A DNA stretch of 64,000 nt from positions 26,353,953-26,417,952 of the forward strand of contig CM057157.1 of the NCBI GenBank assembly GCA_029962745.1. Direction: 5' to 3'. Positions within the stretch are counted from its first letter, which is position 1; each line of letters starts with the position of its first letter. This DNA comes from Echinometra lucunter. Its lineage: Eukaryota; Echinodermata; Echinoidea; Camarodonta; Echinometridae. The notes under the pieces are model-generated. The model saw only the letters and a program-made list of their open reading frames with translations. It did no database searches and was not told the origin of the DNA. Shown in pieces: positions 1-11,190 of the stretch. The position numbers and the translations under genes are program-made.

Positions 1-82
1 ATGTATTTGGTATGATTTTTAGGGCTTTGCATCAAAAGATATTGGGCCAAACCACAAAATGTGGACCTCTGTCACGAATGGG
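1..82 (-). mobile_element. piggyBac-like MITE, copy 1 (cut by window edge)
   Basis: The last 82 bases match the end of the family seen complete at 37183-37589. The segment ends with CTGTCACGAATGGG, directly followed by TTAA at 83-86. The other end lies outside the window. Confidence 0.8.
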
Positions 83-86
83 TTAA

Positions 87-235
87 TCTGTCTCTCTCTT
101 CTCTGTTTTCCTCTTCTATCCTCTCTCTTTCTGTCTCTCTCTCTCCCTTCATTTCCTCTTTTCTCCTCTCTCCCCTTCTCCTCTCACCTTCTCTTTCTCA
201 TCTCTCTATACATGTAGTCCATCTTTTTATCCCTT
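87..235. repeat. CT-rich low-complexity tract
   Basis: The stretch is almost pure pyrimidine on the plus strand. It could serve as the polypyrimidine run before the candidate acceptor at about 260. Proteins read through it are Ser/Leu-rich artefacts. Confidence 0.7.
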
Positions 236-260
236 TTTTTTCTTGTTTTTTTGCTTTTAG

Positions 261-377
261 TTCGCAGTCAGTCCCAGAGAATCTTCACGTGAAAGATTTG
301 ACAAGCTCAGTCTTGAAAATGGATGACTTTGAAAGAAAAGAAGATCAGAATAGTGGATATTTGGGATCATTGAAAGT
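261..377 (+). CDS. Candidate internal exon, unknown protein
   Basis: A TTTTAG acceptor follows a long pyrimidine tract, and a GTGAGT donor follows base 377. One frame stays open through the donor in phase 0 and encodes a charged peptide (…VLKMDDFERKEDQNSG…). A second frame (…SPRESSRERFDKLSLENG) ends in a stop after about 20 residues and also looks plausible, so the frame is not settled. I do not recognise the protein. If the first frame is right, it joins in phase to the segment at 985-1038. Splice signals and coding look are the only evidence. Confidence 0.3.
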
Positions 378-389
378 GAGTGTAAACTT

Positions 390-984
390 TGTTTTGTATA
401 TTGATTCTCCCATGATATAGGAAAAATAGAAGGTACTTTTAGTATGTATGCCTGTAGATTTTTTCAAAAAATATGATATAAAGGTTAATTACCAGATTTT
501 AATTTCCTGTTTTAAAATGCAATTCTCAATTTTCCAAATATGTGGAATATAGGAGTTTAATGCACATCATGAGGACATTTGAAGTAAATTAAATTCTTTT
601 ATTTCAGCACATAAGTCTACAGTTTGATAATAATAATGCTAGTACTACAGTACACTTGTATTATTCTGGGACACAGATAAATATAGATGTAGATGAATGC
701 ATTTAATTTTGGATAATACTTTTTGAATAATGTGGAACTCAATGAAAACCAGCTACAGAATTTTCTATAATTACATAATACTAGATACACGTAACCTTTT
801 TTTTTTTTGGGGGGGGGGGGGTTCGGGGTTCAAAGGGTTCCAGAAAAAAATGTATCAGTTACATTTTGTAAGGTCGTGAGAGGGTTCAATATGAAGATAT
901 ACAATGGAGTGGATAGCTTAATTAGTGAATAATTATGTGTGACTTTAATATCTTGACTTTTTTTTTTCATCCTATTTTGCCCAG
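390..984 (+). other. Probable intron or intergenic DNA
   Basis: AT-rich sequence with a poly-T/poly-G block near 801-823. I see no open frame or repeat family in it. A pyrimidine tract ending in CCCAG closes it at 984. Confidence 0.4.
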
Positions 985-1038
985 GTTACTGTCCAGCTTC
1001 AATTGCAGAAAGAATCCATTGTTCTTGCCAAAAAGTGA
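985..1038 (+). CDS. Candidate terminal exon, unknown protein
   Basis: It follows a CCCAG acceptor. In the phase set by the exon at 261-377 it encodes VTVQLQLQKESIVLAKK and a TGA stop. Two other frames are also open here: one runs to 1267, and one reads to a possible GTACTG donor at about 1064. The exact product is therefore uncertain. An ATTAAA poly(A)-like signal lies at 414 bases into the next kilobase (1414-1419), after the tandem repeat at 1147-1318, which would fit a 3' untranslated region. Confidence 0.25.
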   Translation, partial: VTVQLQLQKESIVLAKK

Positions 1039-1146
1039 ACTCAAGAAAATCTGCTTCACCAAAGGTACTGAGCTGGATACTGATGGACAAGCCAGTTTGA
1101 CAAGGCAAAGACAAAGCAGTGCAAAGAGACAAGCAAACAAAGACAA

Positions 1147-1318
1147 GGAAGACTCTACTACAAGCAAGGGATGCCATGCAGATAGAGAAGAAAATGAGTC
1201 AAGAAAGGACAGAAGAGTATATTTTGGACAGTCACAAGTGGAAATGGAAGACTCTACTACAAGCTAGGGATGCTGTACGGATAAAGAGGAAATCGACTTA
1301 AAGAAAGGACAGTAGAGA
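1147..1318 (+). repeat. Imperfect tandem duplication, 99-bp period
   Basis: Two units begin with GGAAGACTCTACTACAAGC at 1147 and 1246 and end in GAAAGGACAG(A/T)AGAG. They differ at scattered bases. The duplication sits in the presumed 3' part of the candidate gene. Confidence 0.75.
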
Positions 1319-1474
1319 AAAGATTTAGATTATTTTCAACACATCTGCATTGAAGGACACTTTATTTTAATGTTTGAGTTCAATGATTTTTTATCCTGCT
1401 GATATGATATGCTATTAAATGATACACTCTCTTGTCTCCGGAAAGGTAAGTATTAAAAAATACTCCGTGTCATA

Positions 1475-2594
1475 CCCCCTTTCAATTCACACTGGCCCAA
1501 ATTTAGTGTGTGGGTCAATTGATGCAGTTGACGCATCACAAAGCTGAAATTTTACCTTTTAGCCCCATTAGCCCAACAGCTTTTATGCCATAACCTGCTT
1601 TCAATGTAGGAGCCTGTCCCAAAACAGTTGCCCATTTTGCCCACAAAATTTGACCCCTCAAAGTTGCTTGTACCATCTATATCAATGACGGAAAGGTTGT
1701 CAGTCTGGTCGTATCTCCCAGAGACCCTAAAACAGATTCCAAAGTCAGGTTAAATTTGACCTCATCTGCACCATGCACCAAACTTTGGCAATAGAAAGTA
1801 GTATGACTGGATATTGCAAACACAGATTATTATATTTTGTTTTCGATGAAAAAACAAATTCCATACCTTCCAATTTAATGATTGACAAAATGTCTCAAGT
1901 GTTGAAGATATGAACTTCTGGGTCATTTGATCATTTGTTTTTAACCAAAGTATGGAAAAAAACATTGCTTTTAAAAAATTTAGCCAAACAATATTTTGAA
2001 AATGACGGAAAGGCACCCACCAATATCTTGCATGCTCCTCTGTTATGATGGAGATGGTTGCCAGTGAATTTTGATCCTCAATAATTTAGCTACCTTTTAG
2101 GAAACAAAAATATGTTCCCCCCACTTCAATATAACTTGAAAAATATTTGAAATTTGTTTATTCAAAAAGCAAAGTATACAGAATAATTAGCCTTTGCATT
2201 TCATAATGTAATGCACACTCTCTATTGTGTCATGAAATGCAAAGTGCATTTTTTTCTGTTTTGGGATATTTTGCTTTTAGATCAAATTTCATTACTATTT
2301 TTTAAGGGGGGGGGGGTTATATCTATTACAAAGTTTGGTGCACGATTTAGAATTGGGTATACCTGATTTTGGGATATGTTTGGAGGGCTCAGGGGGGCAA
2401 AACCAACATCAATCTTTTTGTCATTGACAGGGGATGGTTCATGTGACTTTCAGGGGTGAAATTTTGTGGGAGGGACTATTTTGCGACCGGCTCCTAATTT
2501 TGTCGGGCTAATGGGGCTAAAAGGTAAAATTTCAGCCTGAATTACATAAAATACCCACACACGAAATTTGGGCCAGTGCGAAAAGGAGAGGGGG
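1475..2594. mobile_element. TA-flanked DNA transposon with long inverted repeats
   Basis: The ends are inverted copies of each other over roughly 100-150 bases. Both start CCCCCT, share CACTGGCCCAAATTT and share GCTGAAATTTTACCTTTTAG. TA dinucleotides flank both ends (1473-1474 and 2595-2596), as expected for Tc1/mariner-type target duplication. No transposase frame is visible in the 1120 bp, so the element is non-autonomous. A 10-base G run lies near 2306. Confidence 0.7.
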
Positions 2595-2820
2595 TATAAA
2601 ATAGAAGATGACTATAATAAAGACTCCTAAAAGAAAATCACCAATATAATTACTTTCGTCATTTATTGTATGTACAATATTGTAGCTTAGATGTAACAAT
2701 AATATGTATATACAATATACCATTACATCTAAGCTACTACACTTTATATACAACTAAATTAGTCAAGCACCCTCCCCTAATATAGTCACCCATTTCACCT
2801 GTAAGATTCAACCCTTTCTA

Positions 2821-3745
2821 GAAAGGTTGCAGACCCGACTATAGCCATTAGATTTATCATGCAGACCCCTCCCTCTCCAAAAACCCCAAATCTGGGTCGA
2901 ATTGACCCCATACACCAAGATTAAAAGCTTGGGGTCAAATTTCCTCCTAAAACCCCCATAGACCAAATTTTGTCAGCAGGAAGAGTATGGCTGCATTTTA
3001 CAATTTTCCTTTGAGAAGGGTGTGTGAGACCTCCCCCCCCCCCCCAAGAAAGATTTAAAGTGCCCTTTGACAATGCTTACTCTCCTCAAAAGAATTTTTT
3101 TGATTAATTCTAATCATTTCAAATCTGCATAATGTAAATCCCGAGGTTAAATGTGGTGTCAATTGATCATGTTATTTTTAATTGACTTATTAAATAATGA
3201 CTAAGAAAAATATAGCCATATTAAAGTACCTACAGACATTTGTAAATACATCCTGTATGCTCCTTTCATAAACCCCCATAGATGTGTTTCCACAAATCTT
3301 GTACGTTTTGCCTATTTAAAAAAAAATATACAATTTGATAAATAAAAAAATGAAATGATCAAATGACACCACACTGAACTTCAAGACTATATTACCTTGA
3401 AATGAACAGGATCAATCACTTACTTTGAGTGCAGAAAGCATTATAAAAGGGCACTTTAGTTGGTTTTTTTTTCCGGGGGGGGGGGGGGGGGGGGAAGCTG
3501 ACACCTCTTCTCATGAAAACACTTTATTTTGATGTACAGCTGCAATGTATCTCTTCCTGATGACAAAATTTCGTCTATGAGCTTTTCAGGAGGAAATTTG
3601 ACCTCCGCCCTAAAATATTTTTGGTAAGTTTGGTGCATGGGGTACATGGGACAAAATTGACCCTGCTTTGGGGTCTGTATTAGGGGGGGGGGGGGGAGGC
3701 TCTGGGGATAAACCCAACAGCTATGGTCAGGCTTGCTACAACTGG
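2821..3745. mobile_element. Long foldback (inverted-repeat) element
   Basis: The arms at about 2821-3030 and 3515-3745 are inverted copies sharing GTCAAATTTCCTCCT, AAATTTTGTCA and CAGGAAGAG. Inside them AAAGTGCCCTTT at about 3058 pairs with AAAGGGCACTTT at about 3448, so the whole block can fold back. A C14 run near 3034 and a 20-base G run at 3475-3494 sit in the loop arms. The superfamily is not recognised and no clear target duplication was found. Confidence 0.6.
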
Positions 3746-4338
3746 TAATGTGTCAGTGAGGCATGAAAGAGTAATACTTTTTAATCAACAAAGTTAAGAT
3801 ATTCAACTTTATGTTCATAATGAATGTAACTGTGAATGAATAATAAAATGAAAATACAAGTAATTCCTTCAGCCAAAGAAGTAGTTTGCTTGTGCGTCAC
3901 TGCGACATTACAAGTTGTAGCGCAGCTGACAACCCTTTCATATGTGAAGGGGTCAAATCTTACCGATGAAATGGTGCGACCTCATCAGGACAGGCTCCTG
4001 GGCTATTACCTGGATTCTTTCCTAAAAAGAACTAAAAAGCATTTGAAATTCATCAGAAATTATTTAACATATTAGCACATAATTAACCATATAAAAAGAT
4101 TTGTAGAAACTTCTTTGTACAGATACAATGTTGCGTTAAAATGTTTGTAGCTTATTTTCTTACACTGGGAATTACATCATTTCAATGCTGCTTCTAAATT
4201 CGCCATGAATGAAAGAAATTGGAATGTGATTCATTAAAACTTCTCTGTACATATGCCTTTTATCAGACAAATTTTTGCAATTATCAACTTTTTTTTTTGC
4301 TCTTGGAATTATATAATTTCAATGTTATATCATTTCAG
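3746..4338. other. No feature recognised
   Basis: Contains a 79-codon open stretch at 3836-4075 without splice context or family likeness. The word CATTACAAGTTGTAGC near 3907 resembles the arm end of the foldback at 3731. Nothing else is visible. Confidence 0.4.
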
Positions 4339-4510
4339 TGCTACTTCTGAACTTGCAAAGAATATGAATCTACAGTGCATCCAAGAAAAAAGTGAAACCC
4401 TAAACCAAAGCGTTATGACTCGGGTAGAAGTATTACACAAGAGTATCAATTTGAAAATGGCATTTAAAAACCCAGCAGTGCCAGATTTTGATAAAACAAA
4501 GAAACTATCA
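4339..4510 (+). CDS. Candidate internal exon, helical unknown protein
   Basis: The segment follows a good acceptor (ATATCATTTCAG) and ends at a GTATAA donor. It encodes about 57 residues of polar, helix-prone sequence (…ATSELAKNMNLQCIQEK…, …FKNPAVPDFDKTKKLS). It starts in phase 2 and ends in phase 0. The exon at 6373 starts in phase 1, so at least one unseen exon would be needed to join them, or they are separate genes. Function is unknown. Confidence 0.35.
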
Positions 4511-6372
4511 GTATAACTAATGACAATATTACTTTAATTATGATGGAAAGGACGGCAGGGAATGAAATGGTACCTGCGATAAAGAAAATCAGTTTTGGTA
4601 CATCCATATTTTTCAGCATTGCAACTACATGTATCATACAAAAAATTTTGATTGCATTTATGTCATCACTTAATGGGAAAAATAGATAGTTTGGTTTGAT
4701 TAAGGGATTTTTTTTCTAGGATGCACTGCATGATAATTGCAGAAGGAAATTGTAGATTTAGAGCAAAATCAGTCATTCTCCACATTTATGAACAATAGGT
4801 TGTTCTCATTACCACTGGTGCAGGCCATTTGTTTTTTTGTTTTTGTTTCGTTTGCTGTGGCACCAATGAGAGTTAACAGAGGACCATTTCTCCAGTAATT
4901 CATAGACCCTTATGCTTGGAATAAAAAACCCTAAATATTACCTACAATTAACAAATTTTCCCAGTGCTTCTGCCGAAACAACACTAGTAGCAATGGTATT
5001 TCCTTATAACCAGTCATTAGAATTCTCATTTTCATTTCCTCTAAATGACACAATATAAACTTATTGATTAAGCAGAGTGATAAAGTCACAGTTGAAAAAA
5101 AATAAAACAAAACAAAACCTAAATCACATATGAAAATTAAAACCATTGGGAATTACAAAGGTGAATAAACCATCTACATGTATCCTATCGATGATGCAAT
5201 AGCTGATATACATTGTAACTGGACAAGTCCTTCAGAAAATAATGAAACTCATCATTTGCACAAAATATTAAAGGAAATCTCTCTGTGATTATACATAAAG
5301 TATGTTACATGTCACATAAGCTATTTCTCAAAATAATGGTAGCAGCAGCAGATTTCATTTTGTCTCACCCAAACAAATTCTTAATGCACTGTTTGATGCA
5401 CTAGTCTTGTTTAACAATTTTCTAGCTATAGTAATGTTGTATGGGGAAATACACATGCAACCAAATTCTGCTCCTTATAATTTTACTTTCAGAAAGGTCA
5501 TAAGGTATATATAGCTTAGCAAAATGGAGTGCCACCAAAACACACGTCTTTGTTACCCTGAACAATACAACAATATGTATACTAGGCACATCTTTTTTTT
5601 TACATCTTTACATCTTTTACATCTTATATTTTCCCAAACTACCAAAGACTATGTACATGTACTACTGGTAAGTTAAAGTACCTTGCACACCCTACACCAT
5701 TACTGTGGTTTTGAATGTACTCGGTATATTTCAACTTAATTACAATATCTGCAACATTGATTATCAAACATGAAATAGCCATTTACCTCAGAGTCTATGT
5801 GATATTTTCCTGTTGAATAGTTCAGTACATCATTATGATACTGAAAGTTCACAAATATCATTTATTGTCTGTTCACAAAATTGTTTCTCTCACTTCGCAC
5901 ACAATTCTCTACCAAATGAAATCACATTTTTTTTTTTTTTTTAATGAAAGCTCTTCGAGGAAATTGAAGATATTCTTATGTTCTAAATTTTCACTGTTAA
6001 CTTGAAATGTTTGATTTATCACATTTTAACATGTTTTTGTTTTGCATATTCATATGACGAAATGTTTTGTACCTCTCCTACAAAAATATATACAAACATA
6101 AGAATGTAGTTTTACAAATCATAGGGCATACACAAAAATTGATAATCATAGTGTAAAATTATCCAATGCTCAATATAGTGTCTTTTTCTATATTTTTCAC
6201 AGTAAAGAGTTACATGTATACAAGTTCAATACAGAAAATTTGTTATCACTTCAAAATTATCTTTTTCCATTATAACATTTTTTAAATAAGTATTTTATCT
6301 GCAAAAGAAAGTTTATATTTTTTCTCCTTGTCTCTTATCATTTTTCTGTTTTCACTGGATTTGTGCCTAAAG
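4511..6372. other. AT-rich intron-like stretch
   Basis: About 1.9 kb of AT-rich sequence with poly-T/poly-A runs (for example 5926-5942). No convincing exon, repeat family or RNA gene was recognised. Confidence 0.4.
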
Positions 6373-6483
6373 ATGGACTAAAATTGTTATCTGTGATATT
6401 CTTTTCTGATAATACAATTAAACCCCACAGGGTGTATGAATTTACCAAATATCAACGGCATACAGCAATCTTGAAGATACCTG
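6373..6483 (+). CDS. Internal exon of unknown plus-strand gene
   Basis: A 111-bp segment bounded by CCTAAAG and the donor CTG|GTAACA. It encodes …LKLLSVIFFSDNTIKPHRVYEFTKYQRHTAILKIP in one open frame, which I cut here into the parts LKLLSVIFFSDNTIKPHR and VYEFTKYQRHTAILKIP. It enters in phase 1 and leaves in phase 1, which fits the exon at 6863. The residue mix looks like a folded beta-rich protein, but I do not recognise a family. The acceptor lacks a strong pyrimidine tract, which lowers confidence in the exact start. Confidence 0.4.
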
Positions 6484-6573
6484 GTAACATGGAGAAAGGG
6501 GGAACAGTGGAAGAACGCAGCAAAATTGATGATGTCGGATTAGGCATCTGAGTAAGAGAAAACATCCAGTTCC

Positions 6574-6613
<40 letters not shown>

Positions 6614-6862
6614 GATTACGATGATCATGATGAGAAGCTCCACCTTAAACAATACATATTTTTGTCTTAACCCGTCGAGTATGATATGATTTCGGTATAG
6701 CAGGCATTTTCTATAGACCCCAGCCTTGGTCTTAGTATTTTGTGGGTTAGCCCCCCCCCCCCCATTATTCAATGCAGTGAATGAAGAAATATATAAACTG
6801 ATGAAGTATCAACAATCTGCTTTCAAATGATAACCTTGATGGCACCTATCTATGTCTTACAG
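6484..6862 (+). other. Probable intron with (GA)n and poly-C
   Basis: A pure GA microsatellite fills about 6577-6612, and a run of 14 C lies at 6751-6764. The stretch ends with the acceptor CTATGTCTTACAG. Confidence 0.5.
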
Positions 6863-7116
6863 AGAACTATGCGTTTACAAGTTCCAATATAAAACAATTT
6901 GTGTCACATATTGGTAAAAGTGAAAATACTGTAGAAAATGGCGGAAACCAAATTTTAGATATAGAAGATGATGCAAAAAGATTGTTTACATGTGCTTCTT
7001 TTGCTGGCAGTGATAAAATGAGCGAGGGTGAAGCCCCCATTCTTAGTAAGGCAATGGCTGATGAAGAATATTTTAATGAGTATTTGCCATTCTTATCACA
7101 AACATGCAATTTCTGA
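6863..7116 (+). CDS. Terminal exon of unknown plus-strand gene
   Basis: A strong acceptor (TCTATGTCTTACAG) precedes an open frame that runs 84 codons to a TGA at 7114-7116. The phase-1 start joins the exon at 6373-6483 without a frame break and makes a Glu codon at the junction. The peptide is acidic and soluble-looking (…GGNQILDIEDDAKRLFTC…, ending PFLSQTCNF). No signal peptide, membrane segment or known motif is seen. Function is unknown; the matched phase with the upstream exon is the main support. Confidence 0.45.
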
Positions 7117-7316
7117 AAGAATGAAGCAGACAGGAAGCTGCAGCTGGTCTTTACATAAAATTAATGCAAGGGGCTCATTGCCATTAAATAGATAGTCATG
7201 GTATAAAGGGAATAAATGGCAGAAAATTTTGAGAATATTGTAATATTCATCAGTGATCCAGTGTGAGCATCTCTTTCATTAACAAGGGCACTTATTTGTT
7301 GTTTAGTGAACACTTT

Positions 7317-7555
7317 GAGGGTTTAGTGCAACAAAGGGCTATCTGCATTTTGGGATCAAAAGGAGGTTTTGATATCAAAATGATCCATAAGAGACCCATT
7401 GGTAATAATGGTTTCTACAGCAAACTTTGCTCCAGCAGGGTATCACCCACATTAAATGGCCATCTGCATTACGCAAGTGTTTACAACATAACATCATTGC
7501 AAGTTTTCTCAAAATGGCCAAAATCAAACTTAGCCTTTGTTGCACAAAACCCTTG
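7317..7555. mobile_element. GAGGGTTTA-end MITE, copy 1
   Basis: Inverted ends: GAGGGTTTAGTGCAACAAAG at the left, and the reverse complement of a matching end (TTTGTTGCACAAAACCCTTG) at the right. The body shares TGGTTTCTACAGCAAACTTTGC with copies at 12901 and 21705. No coding capacity. Superfamily not determined. Confidence 0.75.
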
Positions 7556-8066
7556 ACTTGTTGGTTAAAGAAATTTTGGGGGTGCAATAAGTACAGTGTA
7601 TGGCTCAAATTCATTTTGTTGATTGAATACATATCACCACAGAATAAAAAGCTTACATTTCCCTTATGTGTTGATCGACAAATTTTATCAGAGTATCTTG
7701 CTCACACTGACTTTTACTGAAAGTCATTTTCAAAATAATGTATGCTCTGTAAAAACCTGTAGAGATTAATGTCATCACTGTATTATTTGAAAGCATATTA
7801 TTTCTACTTCATGAAAAACAATGAATTGTGTTTATACAGCTCATAATATGCTCATAATTACCCCATTTTGGGCGACGCTATCTTTTGGGTATGCACTCTT
7901 TAAAAGAGCAGTCTACATAAAAAATATTTCAATTTGTATTTTGGAAAACTCACGATCAAATAACTGACTGATATCAGGAGATACATATAATACACCATGT
8001 GCATCTCTTAACCTGTTGACTACTGAATTTTATAAGTCCCATGCACGTTGTCCAGGTCCACTTGGT
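7556..8066. other. No feature recognised
   Basis: AT-rich sequence between two MITEs. Short open frames here are chance readings through repeat DNA. Confidence 0.4.
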
Positions 8067-8374
8067 TAGAGTCCCCAGTTTTCCGTTTTCTTAAGTTACA
8101 CTAATATACACGCACTGCAGTATGCAGATAAAGCTTGGCGAACACACGCTAAACACTGCGGATAGGTTTGATCCAGATTTTTTGCTGATTCACGGTTTTG
8201 ATTGATTGGATTTCGCTTTATTTCTCATGATTTTGACTTAATTTTTCGTAACTCTTTTTTTTTTTTTCGGGGCCTGAAAATTGGCACTTTTCGTGAAATT
8301 CCGTGAATTCCTTGTTCTTCTCGAGTTCTGTTAAATTTTTCCGTTTTCCGTATCGCGGAAAACTGGGGACTTTA
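8067..8374. mobile_element. hAT-like MITE with 8-bp target duplication
   Basis: The ends TAGAGTCCCCAGTTTTCCG and (inverted) TAAAGTCCCCAGTTTTCCG differ at one base. The element is bounded by an exact CACTTGGT on each side (8059-8066 and 8375-8382). An 8-bp duplication with TA/CA-type termini is typical of hAT elements. It is 308 bp long and has no gene. Confidence 0.75.
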
Positions 8375-9642
8375 CACTTGGTTTCCTGTTGGCAATGGGC
8401 TAATCTGTATTTCTTCAATATGGTTCTGTTCCAGATTAATGGTTTAACTTACAAAATGGCCACCTACTTTTCAAGTTGCATAGCCAAGTTTAAAATGTCT
8501 AATTTCTGATGTCTTATCTGAATGTGTATAAAACATACATGTCCTTCCACAGCATGTTAACATGGTATCACATCCAAAACAATCTCAGTTTAATAAATTA
8601 TGAAAGATATATTTATCTTCATGAAATTTGATCATGGCTGCAATGTTATATTTCCACATAAGTATTTATAATGATACAATGTATTAATTTCAAGTCCCTT
8701 CGCTCAATTTTAACTATGAAAAAATTAAAAGTCTGGTGTCAATTTATGACAATGATCATTTTTTACAGAAAAAAGGCTGTACAAAACATTAGAAATTACA
8801 TTTAGGGGGCCAAGTTTCTTCTTTATTCCGAACCTTAAATATTCTGCATTAGAAAATGAAAGGAAGAATTGAAAAAAATACTATTAGGTTGACCTCAGAA
8901 CTTAGAAAGTCCAAAAGACAGTGTTGCAATGATACATTCTTACTAATTCACATATTCTTGTTCAGTAAGATGGACTAAAAATCAAGCATGTGGAAATCAG
9001 ATTGAAATCTTATATGCAAATGAGTTTGACGAGGATTTCTTTACAAATATGGACCATAATACTGGGCTACAAAATCTCAACGGATTTGTCATACTGGTAC
9101 GCCTTCATAATGCGACCCAATATAAAGTGGAAACTTGGTATAAAGAGATCTGATATAACAATATTCATGATATAACAAGGTAATATTCTGGTCCCAGTTC
9201 TTGACATGCTATTGTTTTTCGACCCTGATATAACGAGATTCCACTGTAGTACATGCCGAGCTCTTTCAAACTATAGACAGCAAGAGGGCTATGCATTTTG
9301 AATTGGGCTAAACAGCTCGAAAAGTATTCACTTTGAAAGTTACATCATTGATATGGAACAGATCAGAACCACACAAGATAACCACTAAACTCCCCCAACT
9401 TTATCCAACATTCTTGGGGTCAATGGTTAAGTAGTTCCAAGAAAATAAAGGATGAAATTGGACCAACTGCGGAATTGAATGGCAGTTTGAGTACATGTAT
9501 GTAAATGCCTTTGTTAATGGATGAGGGTATGTACATGTACACCTCACTGGTCTACTTATTATTTGCTTTTATGATAATTGAGGGTATATTTGAACTTGCA
9601 TTTTCTTTTACACAAGTGATATTTGAAGCTCACATTTTGAAT
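8375..9642. other. AT-rich stretch, one old repeat trace
   Basis: Around 9075-9250 GATATAAC-type words recur (GATATAACAAGG, GATATAACGAGATTCC), which suggests an old transposon end. Otherwise nothing is recognised. Confidence 0.35.
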
Positions 9643-10000
9643 GGTTACAGGTTTGTTATTCCGAAGGTTCGTTAGTCCAAAAATGAAATAAGGTTCGTTG
9701 GTCCGAAAATGAAATAAGGCTTGTTAGTTTGTTAGTTATTTTCGGACTATTGAACCTTCGGAATAACGAACCTTATTTCATTTTCGAATCAATGATCCTT
9801 CAGAATAATGTTTCATTTTCGAATCAATGAGCCTTCAGAATAATGGACCTTATTTCATTTTTGGCCTAACAAATCTTCGGAATAACGCTACAAATGTTTG
9901 GATTAATGAACCCTTTTTCATTTTCGGACTAACAAACATCTAGGTATACGCAATTTCCATGTTTTGGAGTAACGAACCTTCGGAACAACCAACATCACCC
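9643..10000. repeat. Nested palindrome repeat, copy A
   Basis: Built from alternating words of the type TTCGGAATAACGAACCTT and AAATGAAATAAGG in both orientations, so many hairpins are possible. It starts GGTTACAG and ends ACATCACCC, like the copies at 19630 and 22752. The shared outer borders suggest it moves as a unit. Confidence 0.75.
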
Positions 10001-10084
10001 ACTTTGAATGTAGTATAGCAACATGAAACCCGTAACATACGGAGCTCCATGTCTTTCAATGAATGGCAAGGTCGTCTATCTGTT

Positions 10085-10161
10085 TTATATTGGGGGGGGG
10101 GGGACACTCTCAAGACACTCCCTCTCATAAATGTCCTCAGCTTAAAATATTGGTATGGGAC

Positions 10162-10192
<31 letters not shown>

Positions 10193-10285
10193 TGGGGGGG
10201 GGGAAGGACACACACCCCCCTCTCCCCAAAAGTCAGCTTAAAATGGGGGGGGGGGGGGGGGAGACATAACCTATTGTGTCCCCCA
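10085..10285. repeat. Cluster of homopolymer runs (G and T)
   Basis: G runs near 10091, 10194 and 10244 surround a T26-like run near 10168. The flanks hold GTCCCC words, suggesting degraded transposon ends. Not coding. Confidence 0.6.
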
Positions 10286-10454
10286 CCCTAAACAGTTTTG
10301 GGGGATTTGTCCCCCTGTGTCCCCCCTGATTGAAACCCATGATAAATGGTACACTTTGAGAACATACTGATATTATTACTCAATGAACACAAATGGCTGT
10401 TTGAATAACAGCTGAGCTTAATGAAAATTATAATACAGATAAATGAAAACTTAC

Positions 10455-10619
10455 TTTCTTGGACTTGGGCACACGTCAAAGTACAATGAAAGCACCGGAA
10501 GGTCTGGTACTGATGTACATAGGGTGGGCTTTCTCCTGTAACCTGCCAGTCTAAAGCTTCTCTGCTCTTCAAGAGCTGGATGCAGGATGCCTAACATGGC
10601 AACATGCTCAGCCTTCCTA
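10455..10619 (-). CDS. Candidate minus-strand exon, unknown
   Basis: On the minus strand an acceptor (GTACTTAG) precedes, and a GTAAGT donor follows, a segment open in one frame (…GYRRKPTLCTSVPDLPVLSL…YFDVCPSPRK). A second frame is Cys-rich (…RCFHCTLTCAQVQ). It lies downstream of the Cys-rich exon at 15391-15576 and could be a later exon of that gene, but the phases do not join simply. Kept as a weak call. Confidence 0.25.
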
Positions 10620-10648
10620 AGTACGAATAACAACGGAGATGAAATCAG

Positions 10649-10681
10649 CAGGGGCGTAACGTAGATGGGGGGGGGGGGGGA
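10649..10681 (+). mobile_element. Remnant end of hAT-like element
   Basis: CAGGGGCGTAACGTAG followed by a long G run resembles the terminus of the element at 52384 (CAGTGGCGTAACAG). No partner end was found nearby. Confidence 0.4.
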
Positions 10682-10799
10682 GTGAGGACCTATTCGTGCC
10701 AATGGAAATGAGTGAATATTTACAATGATGCTAAAAACAGGTTTTAAAAAAATGTGTTGAGAGGAAAGCGCTGTCACTCATAAATTGTTTGTAGCATTT

Positions 10800-11190
10800 C
10801 TTCAAGAGTTTACTTTCTTTCTATCCTTCCCTTCCCCATTCCGTTTCTTTGCTCTCTCACTCTTTCTATGTCTCCTTAGCTCTCCTACATGTGCTTGACT
10901 ATTTCCTTTATCATACATCTAATGAAGATATGAACCTCTTGTTCAAAATTTTCATCTCAGCCTATCCTTTTCATTCTTTTGTAACCTCTTTAGGTATTTT
11001 CATCATCTATCTATCTATCTCTATCAATCTTTACTTTCTGTCTATCTGTCTCCCTTTAATGATTTGCATCTACATGTACGTCTAATGTCTACAGAAGATA
11101 TGAAACTCTCACAAAATCTTTTCATTCTATCCTTTTCTCTTCTGTAGCTCTCTCTCTCTCTGTCTCTCTGTCTCTCTCTCTCTTGTGTCC
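10800..11190. repeat. CT-rich and TCTA low-complexity stretch
   Basis: Pyrimidine-rich sequence with (TCTA)n near 11004-11050 and (TC)n near 11148-11182. No gene seen. Confidence 0.6.
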
